A stretch of 64,000 nucleotides of DNA from Pleurodeles waltl (lineage: Eukaryota > Chordata > Amphibia > Caudata > Salamandridae). Numbering within the stretch: position 1 is the first letter of the stretch; each line of letters begins with the position of its first letter. This document shows positions 35,332 to 45,650 of this stretch, piece after piece. The notes beneath the pieces were generated by a model that saw nothing but the letters and a program-made list of their open reading frames with translations, was not told where the DNA came from and searched no databases. The position numbers and the translations under genes were made by a program. The DNA lies in assembly GCF_031143425.1 (NCBI RefSeq), contig NC_090440.1, positions 1,268,009,123-1,268,073,122 on the forward strand, in the 5' to 3' direction.

Positions 35332-35702
35332 GCAATCTGGCGCCTCAGATTAGTTATTTTAAAGAAAAATACAGGGTAGTTAATCTTTATATTTATTTAT
35401 GCACATTTATTCACTTGTGATGATTAACTTTACATTTTTTCCTTTTAGCATAAAGTTATTTTTCTATTATATTATTGAGTATTTATGGATCTTGGGAAGG
35501 GGTCCCTTGTTGAGGGGACCCCTTTTACTGTTAAAAGTCTTATTCTTGATTCTCTGGTGGGATTTTAACCCTTTTGTATTTTTTAATTCTCTACTGTGCA
35601 TGTATTTTTAGCGTTTTATAATATTCAATTGTTATTGCTTGTACTGCACTTTTATGGTATGTTTTCTTACTTACCGAAATAAAGTAAAAGTTAAAGTTAA
35701 AA
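35332..35702 (+). other. LINE 3' UTR and tail
   Basis: AT-rich 3' UTR ending TTACCGAAATAAAG and then TAAAAGTTAAAGTTAAAA. The tail is a short AAAGTT-like repeat, not a long poly(A). The matching end in copy 1 (about 9825-9850) shares TTTTACCGAAA before diverging. Confidence 0.75.
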
Positions 35703-35714
35703 GAGATGAAAGTG
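35703..35714 (+). repeat. Right target-site duplication of LINE copy 2
   Basis: An exact repeat of GAGATGAAAGTG at 29319-29330. Confidence 0.85.
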
Positions 35715-35775
35715 AATGAGAAGAAATACTGTATATCAGTCAGATTACTTCTGCAACATCTAGCATTGATCAACA

Positions 35776-36360
35776 TTGACATGTATTCATTTGGATGCAG
35801 AGGAAGAATCAACTCCTCCTGACCAGCTGCCTGTCCAGGATGACCAACATGCTGCTAATGACATCCTGGCCCCTATGGATGAAGACACGTTGCAGCAAAT
35901 TCTAGACTTCGTGTCTCATCTTCCGAGCCTACCCTATCAGGAAGTCCCAGGCCAGCTCTTGACTGTGAGGACCCACAGATTGTATTTTAATGCCAAGCTG
36001 TAGGAGTCTAGCTGCAGATGTTGGATGAGGTGCGGGTGTGGATGGAGACCATTGTGGGCATCCTGGAGGCAGTATGTAGGTGCCACAGTCAGAAATAAGG
36101 ACATCTTTGATGCAAGTAGAGGCACTTACAGTCTGCTCCAATGATTGGAACAGTCTCTGGCTGTCATCCCTGGTGTCATTATGCAGAGGCAACAGCCCTG
36201 CAAATGTGACACCAATGAGGTTGCCTCCCAGCTGGGTAGTGTACGCACCATACTTCAATCTATGGAGAAGAAGCAGGATTCCTACATTACCACAATGGGT
36301 GTTTTTCACTGTGATGTTGTTGCTGTGCTGACAATCTGTGTGTTCTATGTCTGTTGATGA
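35776..36360 (+). pseudogene. Possible Harbinger Myb-like protein C-terminal relic
   Basis: An acidic segment (E-E-E-S-T-P-P, then D-E-D-T-L-Q-Q-I-L-D, 35800-35915) is followed, after stops and frame changes, by N-E-V-A-S-Q-L-G-S-V-R-T-I-L-Q-S-M-E-K-K-Q (36215-36280), which looks like an amphipathic helix. A similar acidic start occurs at about 57095 near the Myb-like relic A. I have no direct motif linking it to a DNA-binding domain, so the assignment is tentative. Confidence 0.35.
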
Positions 36361-36852
36361 TTGGACTAGGTAGACCATGGTGGATATTCTGACCCTAAAG
36401 ACACTACCTACTCTCTAAAGGGAATTGTGTTCATAGACCATTTGTAAAATCTACACAGGTCAAGGGGAATAGTTAGTGTAAACCCTATGTGCATCTAAAC
36501 TAGTGAGTAATTACCCAAAGGCACAAGCATAAATTGCAACAATTAGCAATCAGTCAATTGTAAGGGTGAATGAAGTTTCTGCCCAGGTGGGGGCCACTTC
36601 CATGGATACTAGCCAGTAAACAACATTGATGTGACAATGAAATGGTGCAAAGTTGAGTGTGTAAGTGGCTAGGATCAGTGTGTGACCCAACACATCCTTG
36701 ATTAGTGACAATGGTTTGACATAATCATCCATAAAATGCATGTAGCATCATTTACACCCACAGTGCAAAAGTAGCTGAATACCTGTTTTGGGCTGTGTGT
36801 CCATTCACAGCAGGAGTGCAACTTAAAGTGCACAATCATGTTTGACGATCCC
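36361..36852. other. Unrecognised spacer
   Basis: No gene or bounded repeat seen. Confidence 0.5.
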
Positions 36853-37925
36853 TTAACCTCTTAGCTGTTGGGCCTTCCCCCCTTCCCCCAGTGCTGAGCC
36901 CTTTTTTGGCTATTCGTGGTAGTTCGCGCTTAGGCCTTCATAACGTTTTGTCCACATAAGCTATCCACGCCAAATTTGCGTCCCTTTTTTCCAACATCCT
37001 AGGGATTCTAAAGGTACCCAGAGTTTCTGGGTCCCCCTGGAGGAGACCAAGAAATTAGCCAAAATACACCTAAAACTTATTTTTATTCAAAAAAATGGGA
37101 AAAAAGGGCTGATGAAGAAGGCTTGTGGTTTTTACCCTGGAAATGGCATCAACAAAGGGTTTGCAGTGCTAAAATCACCATCTTCCCAGCTTTCAGGAAC
37201 AGGCAGAGTTGAATCAGAAAACCACATTTTTCAACACAATTTTGGCATTGTACTGGGACATACTTCATTTTTACTATTTTTGGTGCTTTCATCCTCCTTC
37301 CAGTTAGTGACAGGAATGGGTGTGAAACCAACACTGGATCTCTGAAAGCTAAGTATTTCTGAAAAGTAGATCAAATTCGGAATTCAGCAAGGGGTCATTT
37401 GTGTAGATCCTACAAGGTTTTCCTACAGAAAATAACAGCTGAAAAAATAATATTGAAATTGAGCTGAAAAAAACAGCCATTTTTCCCAGCGTTTTACTCT
37501 GTAACTTTTTCCTGCAATGTCAGATTTTTTAAAGCAAAATACTGTTACGTGCTTGACTCTTCTGGTTGCAGGGATATATAGGGCTTGTAGGTTCATCAAG
37601 ATCCCTAGGTACCCAGAGCCAATAAATGAGCTGCACCTTGCAGTGGGTTTTCATTCTATACCGGGAATACAGCAATTCATTTGCTGAAATATAAAAAGTG
37701 AAAAATAGGTATCAAGAAAACCTCTGTATTTCCAAAATAGGCATAAGATAAGGTATTGAGCAGCAGTGGTTATTTGCCCATCTATGAATTTCGGGGTGCC
37801 CATACTAGCATGTGAGTTATAGGCCATTTCTCAAATAGACGTCTTTTTTACACACTGTCTTACGTTTGGAAGGAAAAAACGTAGAGAATGACAAGGGGCA
37901 ATAACACTTGTTGTGCTATTCTGTG

Positions 37926-38820
37926 TTCCCCCAAGTCTCCCGATAAAAATGGTCCCTCACTTGCGTGGGTAGGCCTAATGCTCATGACAGGAAAGGCAAC
38001 ATGGACACATCACATTTGCATTGAAATCTGATGTGTTTTTTGCAAAGTGCCTAGCTGTGGATTTTGGCCTCCAGCTCAGCCAGCACCTACGGAAACCTAC
38101 CAAACCTGCACATTTTTGAAAACTAGACACCTAGGGGAATCCAGGATGGGCTGACTTGTGGGGCTCTGATCAGGTTCTGTTACCCAGAATCCTTTGCAAA
38201 CCTCAAAATGTGGCCAAAAAAACACTTTTTCCTCACAGAAAGTTCTAGAATCTGAGAGGAGCCACAAATGTCCTTCCACCCAGCATTCCCCAAAGTCTCC
38301 CGATAAAAATGGTACCTCACTTGTGTGGGTAATCCTAGTGCCCGCCACAGGAATAGATCACACAATGGTCAATGTTGGTACTCACATGAGGCAACTGTTG
38401 ACCCTGGGGTGATCCATTCCTTACGCAGGCACTAGGTATAGGCACTCAAGTGGGGTAGTGTTTTTATCAGGACAGGTGAGGAATCATTGGGTGGTAGGCA
38501 TTTTGTGGATCACAGCATATTCCTGTAGTTTGTGTGACACAAATACAAGAAAAATAGAGTTTTTATTCAACATTTCAGCTTTGCAGCGTATTCTGGGTAA
38601 GAAACCTTTGGGGAACCCACACAAGTCACACCTCTGTGGACTCCCCCGGATGTCTAGTTTCCAGAAATGTTTGGGTTTAGTATGTTTCCCTATATAGCCA
38701 CCGAACCAAGGACCAAAAACACAGGTGTCTGCCTCACAAAACCAGTTTGTTTTGTGATAGATTATTTAGATGTCTCCACAATACAATTTGGGTAGTGGAA
38801 TTTGGGGCTGAACTAAATTG
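37926..38820. repeat. Internal ~360-380-bp repeat units in two orientations
   Basis: The anchor GATAAAAATGG...CTCACTT...GTGGGTA occurs at about 37942 and 38302 (offset about 360) in one orientation. From about 38400 the units run the other way, recognised by TTTGCAGCGTATTCTGGGTAA and the CACACAAGTCACACC string. The same units, six or so, fill 42640-44640. The orientation change near 38400 makes an internal inverted repeat. Confidence 0.65.
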
Positions 38821-38984
38821 GGGAGCTCCCAAGAGAGCACCCTCTCTGTGCTTGCCCCCGCGTTCACCTGCTTTCTGGGTTGGGCTTACCCACTATTGCC
38901 CTGTTGCACAGACTGTGCTTGCGAAGGGACAACAGGACTGCCTCATCACCTCCCTCCCAATTTACTGGAAGGAGTTATCCAAAT

Positions 38985-39142
38985 GGGACTCCTCCAACTG
39001 AAAGATCACTCCCAGAGTCTGCGCCATTGTCCTATCCCTCAGATGCTGTCTCAGTATCTGCTGTCTCAGTCTCTGATCCTATGTCAGAGCTGTCCTCTAT
39101 AACCTGAGTGACGTCAGCAGCAGTCATCCATCAAGATGCCAT
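38985..39142 (-). pseudogene. Relic N-terminus of a piggyBac-type transposase
   Basis: From ATG at 39142 (minus) the frame reads M-A-S, a stop, W-M-T-A-A-D-V-T-Q-V-I-E-D-S-S-D, then a Glu/Thr/Asp-rich stretch with a further stop, and D-S-G-S-D-L-S. A short (M/L)TA-(E/A)-(E/D) helix followed by an acidic Ser/Asp region is typical of piggyBac transposase N-termini. The catalytic DDD core is not found, so this is a remnant. Its place inside a TTAA-flanked element supports the call. Confidence 0.45.
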
Positions 39143-39739
39143 CTCTGCTATTGGCTAAACTGTTGCTCTAAAACACTAGCCTACATAGACAGTCACAAAA
39201 TTGCTGGTGTGTGTGTGTGATACGTGCAACAGTAGAAGCCACCTTACCTGCGCTTCTTCCCTCAATCAGCACGTTCTTTCAAGACACTAAAACACCTTGT
39301 CACATACCATTCGTCACACTCTTTAGCACCTCCTGCATCCAGTCCAACAATCATTATTGGTGCTCCCACCCCCATGTCCTCCTCCTCGGATTCCCTCATT
39401 ACCACCCAGCAAACGTGCTCTTCATCTCTCCATAGCCACTCCCCACCCCGCACATACATTTAATTTGTATTATAGCACAGGTAGTGGCTGACTTTACTAA
39501 TGTACTCAGCTATTTACATAAAATACAGATTTGCTGTTTGCAGTAGTCATATAAACCTTCTGCGCTTTTTTATGGCACTAAAAATGCCACTAGACAAAAG
39601 TCTGATCCTTTTGTAGCAGAAACATAATCACAAGACTTACTTGACTTTTTTATTGCTGCCTAAAAGCTACAGTTGAAATGCGTCAGTTGAAGTATGTGCA
39701 CTGCTTTGAAGACGCAAGCTGCAACTGTCAGACAACTGG

Positions 39740-39955
39740 TGGCAAATATATATATATATATGATATATATATATATCACTTTTATATGTGGGTCTGGTTT
39801 GCCTGCGGGCCGATTGCAGCTCCCAGGGAAACCACACATGCACTGACAAAAGTGATATATATGTATATATATATATATATATACATATATGTATATGTAT
39901 ATGTAGATCTCTATATAGATATATCTATCTACATGGATATACCTATAGAAAGATC

Positions 39956-39995
<40 letters not shown>

Positions 39996-40011
39996 CATAT
40001 ATATATATTTT

Positions 40012-40042
<31 letters not shown>

Positions 40043-40115
40043 CTATAGATATATCCATGTAGATAGATATATCTATCTACATGGATTGATATATCTATAT
40101 ATAAATATATATAAA
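39740..40115. repeat. TA-rich microsatellite with interspersed CTATCTACATGGATA units
   Basis: Long alternating TA tracts (39748-39776, 39853-39905, 39955-40042) are mixed with ATCTATCTACATGGATAT and its reverse complement ATATCCATGTAGATAGAT (about 39922-39945 and 40046-40085), giving palindromic structure. Predicted Tyr/Ile-rich proteins across it are artefacts. Confidence 0.85.
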
Positions 40116-40228
40116 AAACAAGATTCTCTTTCTGTTTTAGCAAGAGAAAACCGCACTCTGTCGTTGTGCCAAAAATACCTTAACTTTTAATACATTAGTG
40201 AGATCATAAACAAACAAAAAGGAATCCC

Positions 40229-40265
40229 CTGACGCGTTTCGGTCTCACCAGACCTTGTTCACAGG
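40229..40265 (-). repeat. CCTG-stem-CGAAACGCGTC motif, copy 3
   Basis: On the minus strand: CCTGTGAACAAGGTCT, loop GGTG, AGACC, then GAAACGCGTCAGG. The arms AGGTCT/AGACC pair and differ in sequence from the arms in the copies at 3996 and 23838. Confidence 0.6.
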
Positions 40266-40639
40266 TGTTTCCTGTGTGCTAATTTCGGCGCTTAAAATTA
40301 AAAACTAATGAGGGCCCCTATATTTTGTTAACACACCTCAGAAATTGTTTTGAAGTCTCCATTAGTCGCTGAAACAAGATTTTATGACATATATTTAAAA
40401 ATAATTTGATTTAATGAAATGCTATAAACTACATATACCAGAATGCAATGTGGAACTCAGTGAAAAACACCTTGGATTGTAGTCAAAACACTGTTACAAT
40501 TTGGTAAATATGTATATAGAAAAACGTTTAATTTTTCTTTGTTAAAGTATATATATTTAGTCATGTTATGGAGTAACTCTTGATAAGTGGTGTAACTTGA
40601 GTATTTTTTCTGTTACTTTGGAGTACTTTATTTTAAAAT

Positions 40640-41193
40640 GGCCCCCAGGGAAACCCTACAACTACAAAAAAAAGATTGCCCCCACAGGGGGTCGCCCTGC
40701 CCACGGGTGACCCCCAGCCTTGAAATTAAAAAATATGGCCCCAGGGGGGGGCTGGCCCGTTTTCCCAAGAGGGGCCGACCCCCCCAAGTGAAATCCCTGG
40801 TGTCTAGGGGCATTTCCTGGCCCTGTGCTGCAATCGAGCGCCAGGAAACGCGTTCAGGAAGGCCTCGTATGAAATGGGAGAGACTCCCCTTTCATACGAG
40901 GCCTTCCCGAACGTGGGGAAGGCCGTTTGGGGCAGTTTTCCCCATCGGAGCAGGAAGCGGCCCTACGGCTGCTTCCTGCTCCGATGGGGAAAACAACACT
41001 GTGACGACATCACAAAAGGGCAGGTGGGGGGCGGAGGGAGACACGGAAGCTCTTCTGTGTCTCCCAGGGCTTTTATAAAAAAAAAAAGAAAATCGATTTT
41101 CGAACCCACTCCATGGTGTCGGCCACTGGTCGTGACCCGCACCAGGGAGGTAGTGCGGGCATCGGCCAGTGGCCTACGCCTGCACTAAAGGGG
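40640..41193. mobile_element. GC-rich hairpin terminus of the piggyBac-like element
   Basis: It contains near-perfect long stems: GAAGGCCTCGTATGAAA/TTTCATACGAGGCCTTC (about 40858-40907) and TTTTCCCCATCGGAGCAGGA.../...TCCTGCTCCGATGGGGAAAA (about 40937-40994), plus GGGAGACAC/GTGTCTCCC (41036-41066) and GGCCACTGGTC/GGCCAGTGGCC (about 41121-41173). It ends ...CACTAAAGGGG followed by TTAA. No supported gene. Confidence 0.6.
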
Positions 41194-41197
41194 TTAA

Positions 41198-41814
41198 GTG
41201 ATCCCATTGAAAACTTGACAAGATCTTCTACGAAGGTGTTTCACCTAGTTACACTGCCTGGAAATCCTACAGCAGATGCTTAACCCAACCTAAGCATATA
41301 TTACAACTCCTACTCAAGAAATCATCAAGCAGTCATGAAAGTTGAAAAACATTGTTTATTATCATCATTATAAAATTATTAACATCTAAAAGTAACTACA
41401 CTACACTTACTAACATCTTATCTAAACAATGACTAAACTATCTTATGCTAATTAACCTACACTACCTTAACTTTAATCTATACTAACCTACCTAACCTTA
41501 ACTTAGACTCTCACAACAGACATGTTAAATATCAACTCCCACCCCTTTAATACATATATTTACCCAATACAAACATAAACTACACCTATACACAAACTAG
41601 CTAAATATTGAAACCTAAACAAATATATATTTTTTTATTTTGGATTTTTTTTTATTTGTATAAACATATCCTAAACATCGACCCCCAACCCACTTAATAA
41701 CCTACTCACCCATATCCCCACCTACCAACTCACTCCTAAAATGTTAAAGTTACTAATGCTTTTCTAACCTATGCCCGTGCTACACCCTATTCTAACCTAT
41801 GGTGAAATAGTAAT
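41198..41814. other. AT-rich DNA with strong strand asymmetry (few G on +)
   Basis: Between about 41340 and 41720 the + strand has very little G (CTAACCTACACTACC-type text). This could be the 3' untranslated part of the minus-strand reading frame that follows. No other feature. Confidence 0.45.
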
Positions 41815-42288
41815 TTAGGAAACCAAGATATAAAAAACAGGGAAAAGGGTAAATGTTCGAGGGAGAGCTCCATCTGTGCAGCAATCTGATCCAATGACTG
41901 CTGCTGCCATCTGCATTAATGTGTCTAGTTGTAACTCAATCCCAGCCACCCTTAGTTTAAGGTCTGCAAGGTCTTTAAGAGCCTGTTTCTTAAATGTGGA
42001 TTGCTGTCCTGGGGTTGTGGTGCTTGTGCCAGCTGAGGTGTTGAGGTGCTTGGAATTGCAACTGCCGCTTACCATGGTACACAACAACATCTTGCTTGGT
42101 GCTTGCCTTGGCCGGTCCTTGTTGGCCCTGAAGTCCAGACCTTCAGATTCTGGTAGCCTTCCATATAATGTACAACCTTGCCATTCACCTGTAGGCCCGG
42201 ACAAAGTGCCTGTTGTGTCATTATCTCTCCAACCTGATGGTATAGGCCTTTTCCTGTTCTGGCGTCATGTTGTCTGGTAGAGAGGAAG
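41815..42288 (-). pseudogene. Unrecognised ORF with leucine-rich helix, probably part of a mobile element
   Basis: The minus strand is open from about 42288 (R-Q-N-R-K-R-P-I-P-S-G-W-R-D) through an ATG at 42204 to a stop at 41815. The protein has a Thr/Ser/Gly-rich middle and then K-K-Q-A-L-K-D-L-A-D-L-K-L-R-V-A-G-I-E-L-Q-L-D-T-L-M, which forms heptad-like leucine spacing (coiled coil likely). I do not recognise the family. Its length without stops and its dimer-type helix favour a real, perhaps transposon-encoded, protein fragment. Confidence 0.4.
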
Positions 42289-42639
42289 GAAATATGTATC
42301 AGATGAAGCTGAACTTGTACATTGTGTCTTAATTTTCTAAAAACATCACATGTGGTATGTTCAGTCCAACATTTCTTCAAAAATGACCAATCATCCTATG
42401 ATATATATACTTCTCCTAATGTAACAATCCAACATTTCTCAGGTGTTGGCATTGTAAGTATATGAAATGGCAGTGTCTGCCCAAATAAAAGTATAACATA
42501 ATAATACTCAGACTGATTAGGAGCTTTGATGTTGTGTACATGCAGAATGGTACACATGGTCCACCTGGCGACTCTCTGGTTTTTGTTATGCAGCATACAA
42601 CAGTGTCTATACTATGACTGATACCCTATGTGAAATGAG
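42289..42639. other. Unrecognised spacer
   Basis: No bounded feature seen. Confidence 0.45.
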
Positions 42640-45600
42640 TAATGTTCACAATACCCTACAATTCGGCAGCTTTGCCTGAAATCACACAGTTTCCCTATAT
42701 TTTGGTGATGGAAACTTCTGGAATCCTCGGGAATCCGCAAAATCCCTACCACCCACCATTGCTCATCTGTTCTTATAAAAACAGGGCCCCACTTGTGTGG
42801 GTGCCCAAAGCAGAGTCAGCCTAAAACCATATGAAAAAAACTGCCCTTTTGGACCCACATTGGTTCCCCCTCAATTTCTACATATTTTTGGGCTTTCCCT
42901 GTCAAAGGCACTGGGCCTACCAACACAAGTAAGGTATCATTTTTATTGGGGAACTGAGGAGAGTGCTGGGTGGTGGGAAATTCATGCTGGTATGGTGATT
43001 CCATGCAGAAATGTTGGGAAAAAGTGATTTTTTTTACCTAAGTTGGAGGTTTGCAGGGGATTCTGGGCAATAAAACTTTGGTGGATCCACCCATGTCACA
43101 CCTCCCTAGACTCACTCAGGTGTCCAATTTTCAGAAAAGTCCGGGTTTGGTCAGTTACCCTAGTTGGCTGCCAACCTGGGACCAAAAAAGCAGATACCTC
43201 CCTTGCAAAAACAGGTCATTTTGAGATAGATCATTTTGATGCCTCCATAATGTGTTTTGGGCCCTTCCGTGTCTTGGGCAATTGCACACCCACAGAAGTG
43301 AGGTAGCATTTTTATCTGGAGTCTTAGGGGAACGTTGGGTGGTAGGAAATTTGTGGCTCCCCACAGATTAAAGAACTTTCCATCTCATAACTGTTAGGAA
43401 AATGTATTGTTAGACATATTTTGAGGTATGCAAGGAATTTTGGATGACAGAACCTGGTGAAAGCCACACAAGTCCCCCCATCCGGGACGCCCCTGGGTGT
43501 CTAGTTTAAAAAAATCTACAGGTTTACTAGATTTCCTATAGTTGCCGACTGAGCTAGGGCCCAAAATCCTCAGCTAGGCACATTGCAAAAAAAGCGTCAG
43601 TTTTGGATGGAAAAATTTGATGGGTCCATCTTGCGTTTTGGGCCATGTTCTGCAATGAGCACTAGGCCTATCCCCACAAGTGATGTACCATTTTTATCGG
43701 GAAACTTTGGGGAATGCTGGGTGGAAGGAAGTGTGTGCCTCCTCTCAGATTCCACAACTTTCCATCACATAAATGTGAGGTAAATATGTTTTGCAGACAA
43801 ACTTTGAGGTTTGCAAGGGATTCTGGGTAACAGAACTTGGTGAGATCCACACAAGTCACCCCATCCAGGATCCCCCAGGGTGTATAGTTTAAAAAATGTA
43901 CAGGTTTGCTAGATTTCCTATAGTTGCAGAGTGAGCTAGAGACCAAAGTCCACGGCTAGGCACGTTGCAAAACAATTTTGGCCATTTGCTGTCACGGACA
44001 CTAGGCTACCCACACAAGTGAGGTACTATTTTTATTGGGAGACTTGCTAGATTTACTTAGGTGGTGGCTGAGCTAGGGCCCAAAGTCCACAGCTAGGCAC
44101 ATTGCAAAAAAACAGTCAGTTTGGGGTGGAAAAATGAGATTGGTCCATGTTGCATTTCCCGCCATTTTCTGTCACAGGCACTAGGCCTACCCACACAAGT
44201 GAGGTACTATTTTTATCGGGAGACTTGGGGTAAAGCTGGGTGGAAGGAATTTTGTGGCTCCTCTCAGATTCCAGAACTTTCCATCACAGAAATGTGAGGA
44301 GAATGAGTTTTGTGAGACACATTTTGAGGTTTGCAAGGGATCCTGGGTAACAGAACCTGGTGAAGGTCACACAAGTCATTCCATTCTGGATTTCCATAGG
44401 TGTCTGGTTTTCAAAAATGTACAGGTTTGCTAGGTTTCACTAGGTTCTGGCTGAGCTAAGGCCCAAAATTCATAGCTAGGCACATTGCAAAGAAAGTGTT
44501 AGTTTTTAGTGGAAAAATGTGCTATGTCCTTGTTGCGTTTTGAGCCATTTCCTGTCGGGTGGCACAAGGCCTACCCACACAAGTGAGGTACCATTTTTAT
44601 TGGGAGACTTAGAGAAGCACAGAATTGTAGAACAAGTGTTATCACCACTTGTCTTTCTCTGCATTTGCACCTTAAAAATGTAAGACATTGTGTAAGAAAG
44701 AAGCCATTTTGAGAAATGGCCTCTAATTCACAAGCTTTTATGGGTACCTCAAATTCAGAGATGGGGAAATAACCACTGCTTCTAAACTCAATATCTTGTG
44801 GCTAGTCTGGAGAGACATAGGTTTCCTTGATACCTATTTTTCACTATTTATATTTTACCAAATTTTACCAAACCAAATGAACTATTGTATACCTGGTACA
44901 CAATGAAAAACCATTGCAAGGTGCAGCTCAGTTATTGGCTCTTGGTACCTCAGGTTCTTGGTGATCCTACAAGCCATATATATCACTGCAACAAGTAGGG
45001 CCCAGCAGACATAACAGTATATTGCTTTTGAGAATATGCCATAGTTAGTAGAAATTGTAGATGAAAACATGGAAACAAATGGCTGTTTTATGCAACTCAA
45101 TATTATTGTATTTCAACTGTTACTTTCAATAGGAAAACCTTGAAAGATCTACTCAAATGACCCCTTGTTGAATTCAGAATTTAGTCTAATTTTCAGAAAT
45201 GTATAGACTTTCAGGTTTCACACTCATTTCTACCACAAACTGGATGGAGGTAGAAAGCACAAAAAATAGAAAAAATGGCCTACCTCTCAGTAAAATGCAA
45301 AAACTGTGTTGAAAATGTTGTTTTCTAATTCAAGTCTGACTGCTGCTGGGAAGATGGTGATTTTAGCACCGTGAACCCTTTGTTGATGCCATTTGCAGGG
45401 AAAAAACGGATGCTTTCTTCTGCAGCACTGTTTTCCCATTTTCCCCCCAAAAACCAAAATGTATCTGTATTTTGGCTACTTTCCCTGTCCCCTCCAAGGG
45501 AATTCTCGAGCCCTGGGAACCTTTCGAATCCTAAGGATGTTGTTAAAAAAAGGTTGCAAGTTTGGCATGGATACTTTATGTGGTCAAGACATTATGGGGG

Positions 45601-45650
45601 GGCCTAAGCGTTAACTACCCTAAATAGCCAAAAAGGGGCTCAGCATGGGG
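42640..45650 (+). mobile_element. Inverted partial copy of the piggyBac-like element: repeat array plus terminal region
   Basis: 42640-44640 holds about six diverged units of the ~380-bp repeat; the anchor AAGTGAGGTAC.ATTTTTAT recurs at about 42924, 43295, 43680, 44020, 44200 and 44584. 44690-45650 is the reverse complement of 36880-37860: for instance AAAAAGGGGCTCAGCAT (45630) pairs with GTGCTGAGCCCTTTTTT (36890), and TGTTGATGCCATTTGCAGGG (45385) with the matching text near 37145. The outer terminus lacks TTAA, so the end is truncated at about 45650. It contains no coding region. Confidence 0.7.

Larger units (their letters stand above)
29331..35702 (+). mobile_element. APE-type LINE, copy 2: near full length with 5' inversion
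   Basis: The right part (about 31613-35702) is in forward orientation, from mid-endonuclease to the 3' tail. The left part (29331 to about 31612) is in reverse orientation and holds the 5' UTR, ORF1 and the first third of the endonuclease. The two internal breakpoints fall at nearly the same place in copy 1 (about 6750 and about 6755-6790), so together they rebuild one element with little loss. The 12-bp TSD flanks the whole. This is the arrangement expected of twin priming. The 3' end is ACCGAAATAAAG followed by AAAGTT-type short repeats. A MITE (33362-34285) later entered ORF2. Confidence 0.9.
36857..41193 (-). mobile_element. piggyBac-like element (about 4.3 kb) flanked by TTAA
   Basis: TTAA lies at both edges (36853-36856 and 41194-41197), the target duplicated by piggyBac elements. 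The left end begins CCTCTTAGCTG; the right end in reverse begins CCCCTTTAGTGCAGG, a weak inverted match. Contents from the right: a GC-rich hairpin end (40640-41193), unrelated inserted material with a TA microsatellite, a transposase N-terminal relic on the minus strand (38985-39142), repeat units in one orientation (about 38400-38820) and then the other (about 37920-38400), and a long left terminal region. That the two TTAA ends belong to one insertion is inference; two partial copies side by side is the alternative. Confidence 0.55.

Noticed and set aside
39678..40190. Long Tyr/Ile-rich open frames on both strands
   Set aside because: They are translations of the TA microsatellite; the same text is open in several frames and has no coding character.
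37926..44640. A CRISPR-like regular repeat array
   Set aside because: Units are about 360-380 bp, diverged and without short conserved repeats and unique spacers; the setting is eukaryotic and they belong to a piggyBac-like element.
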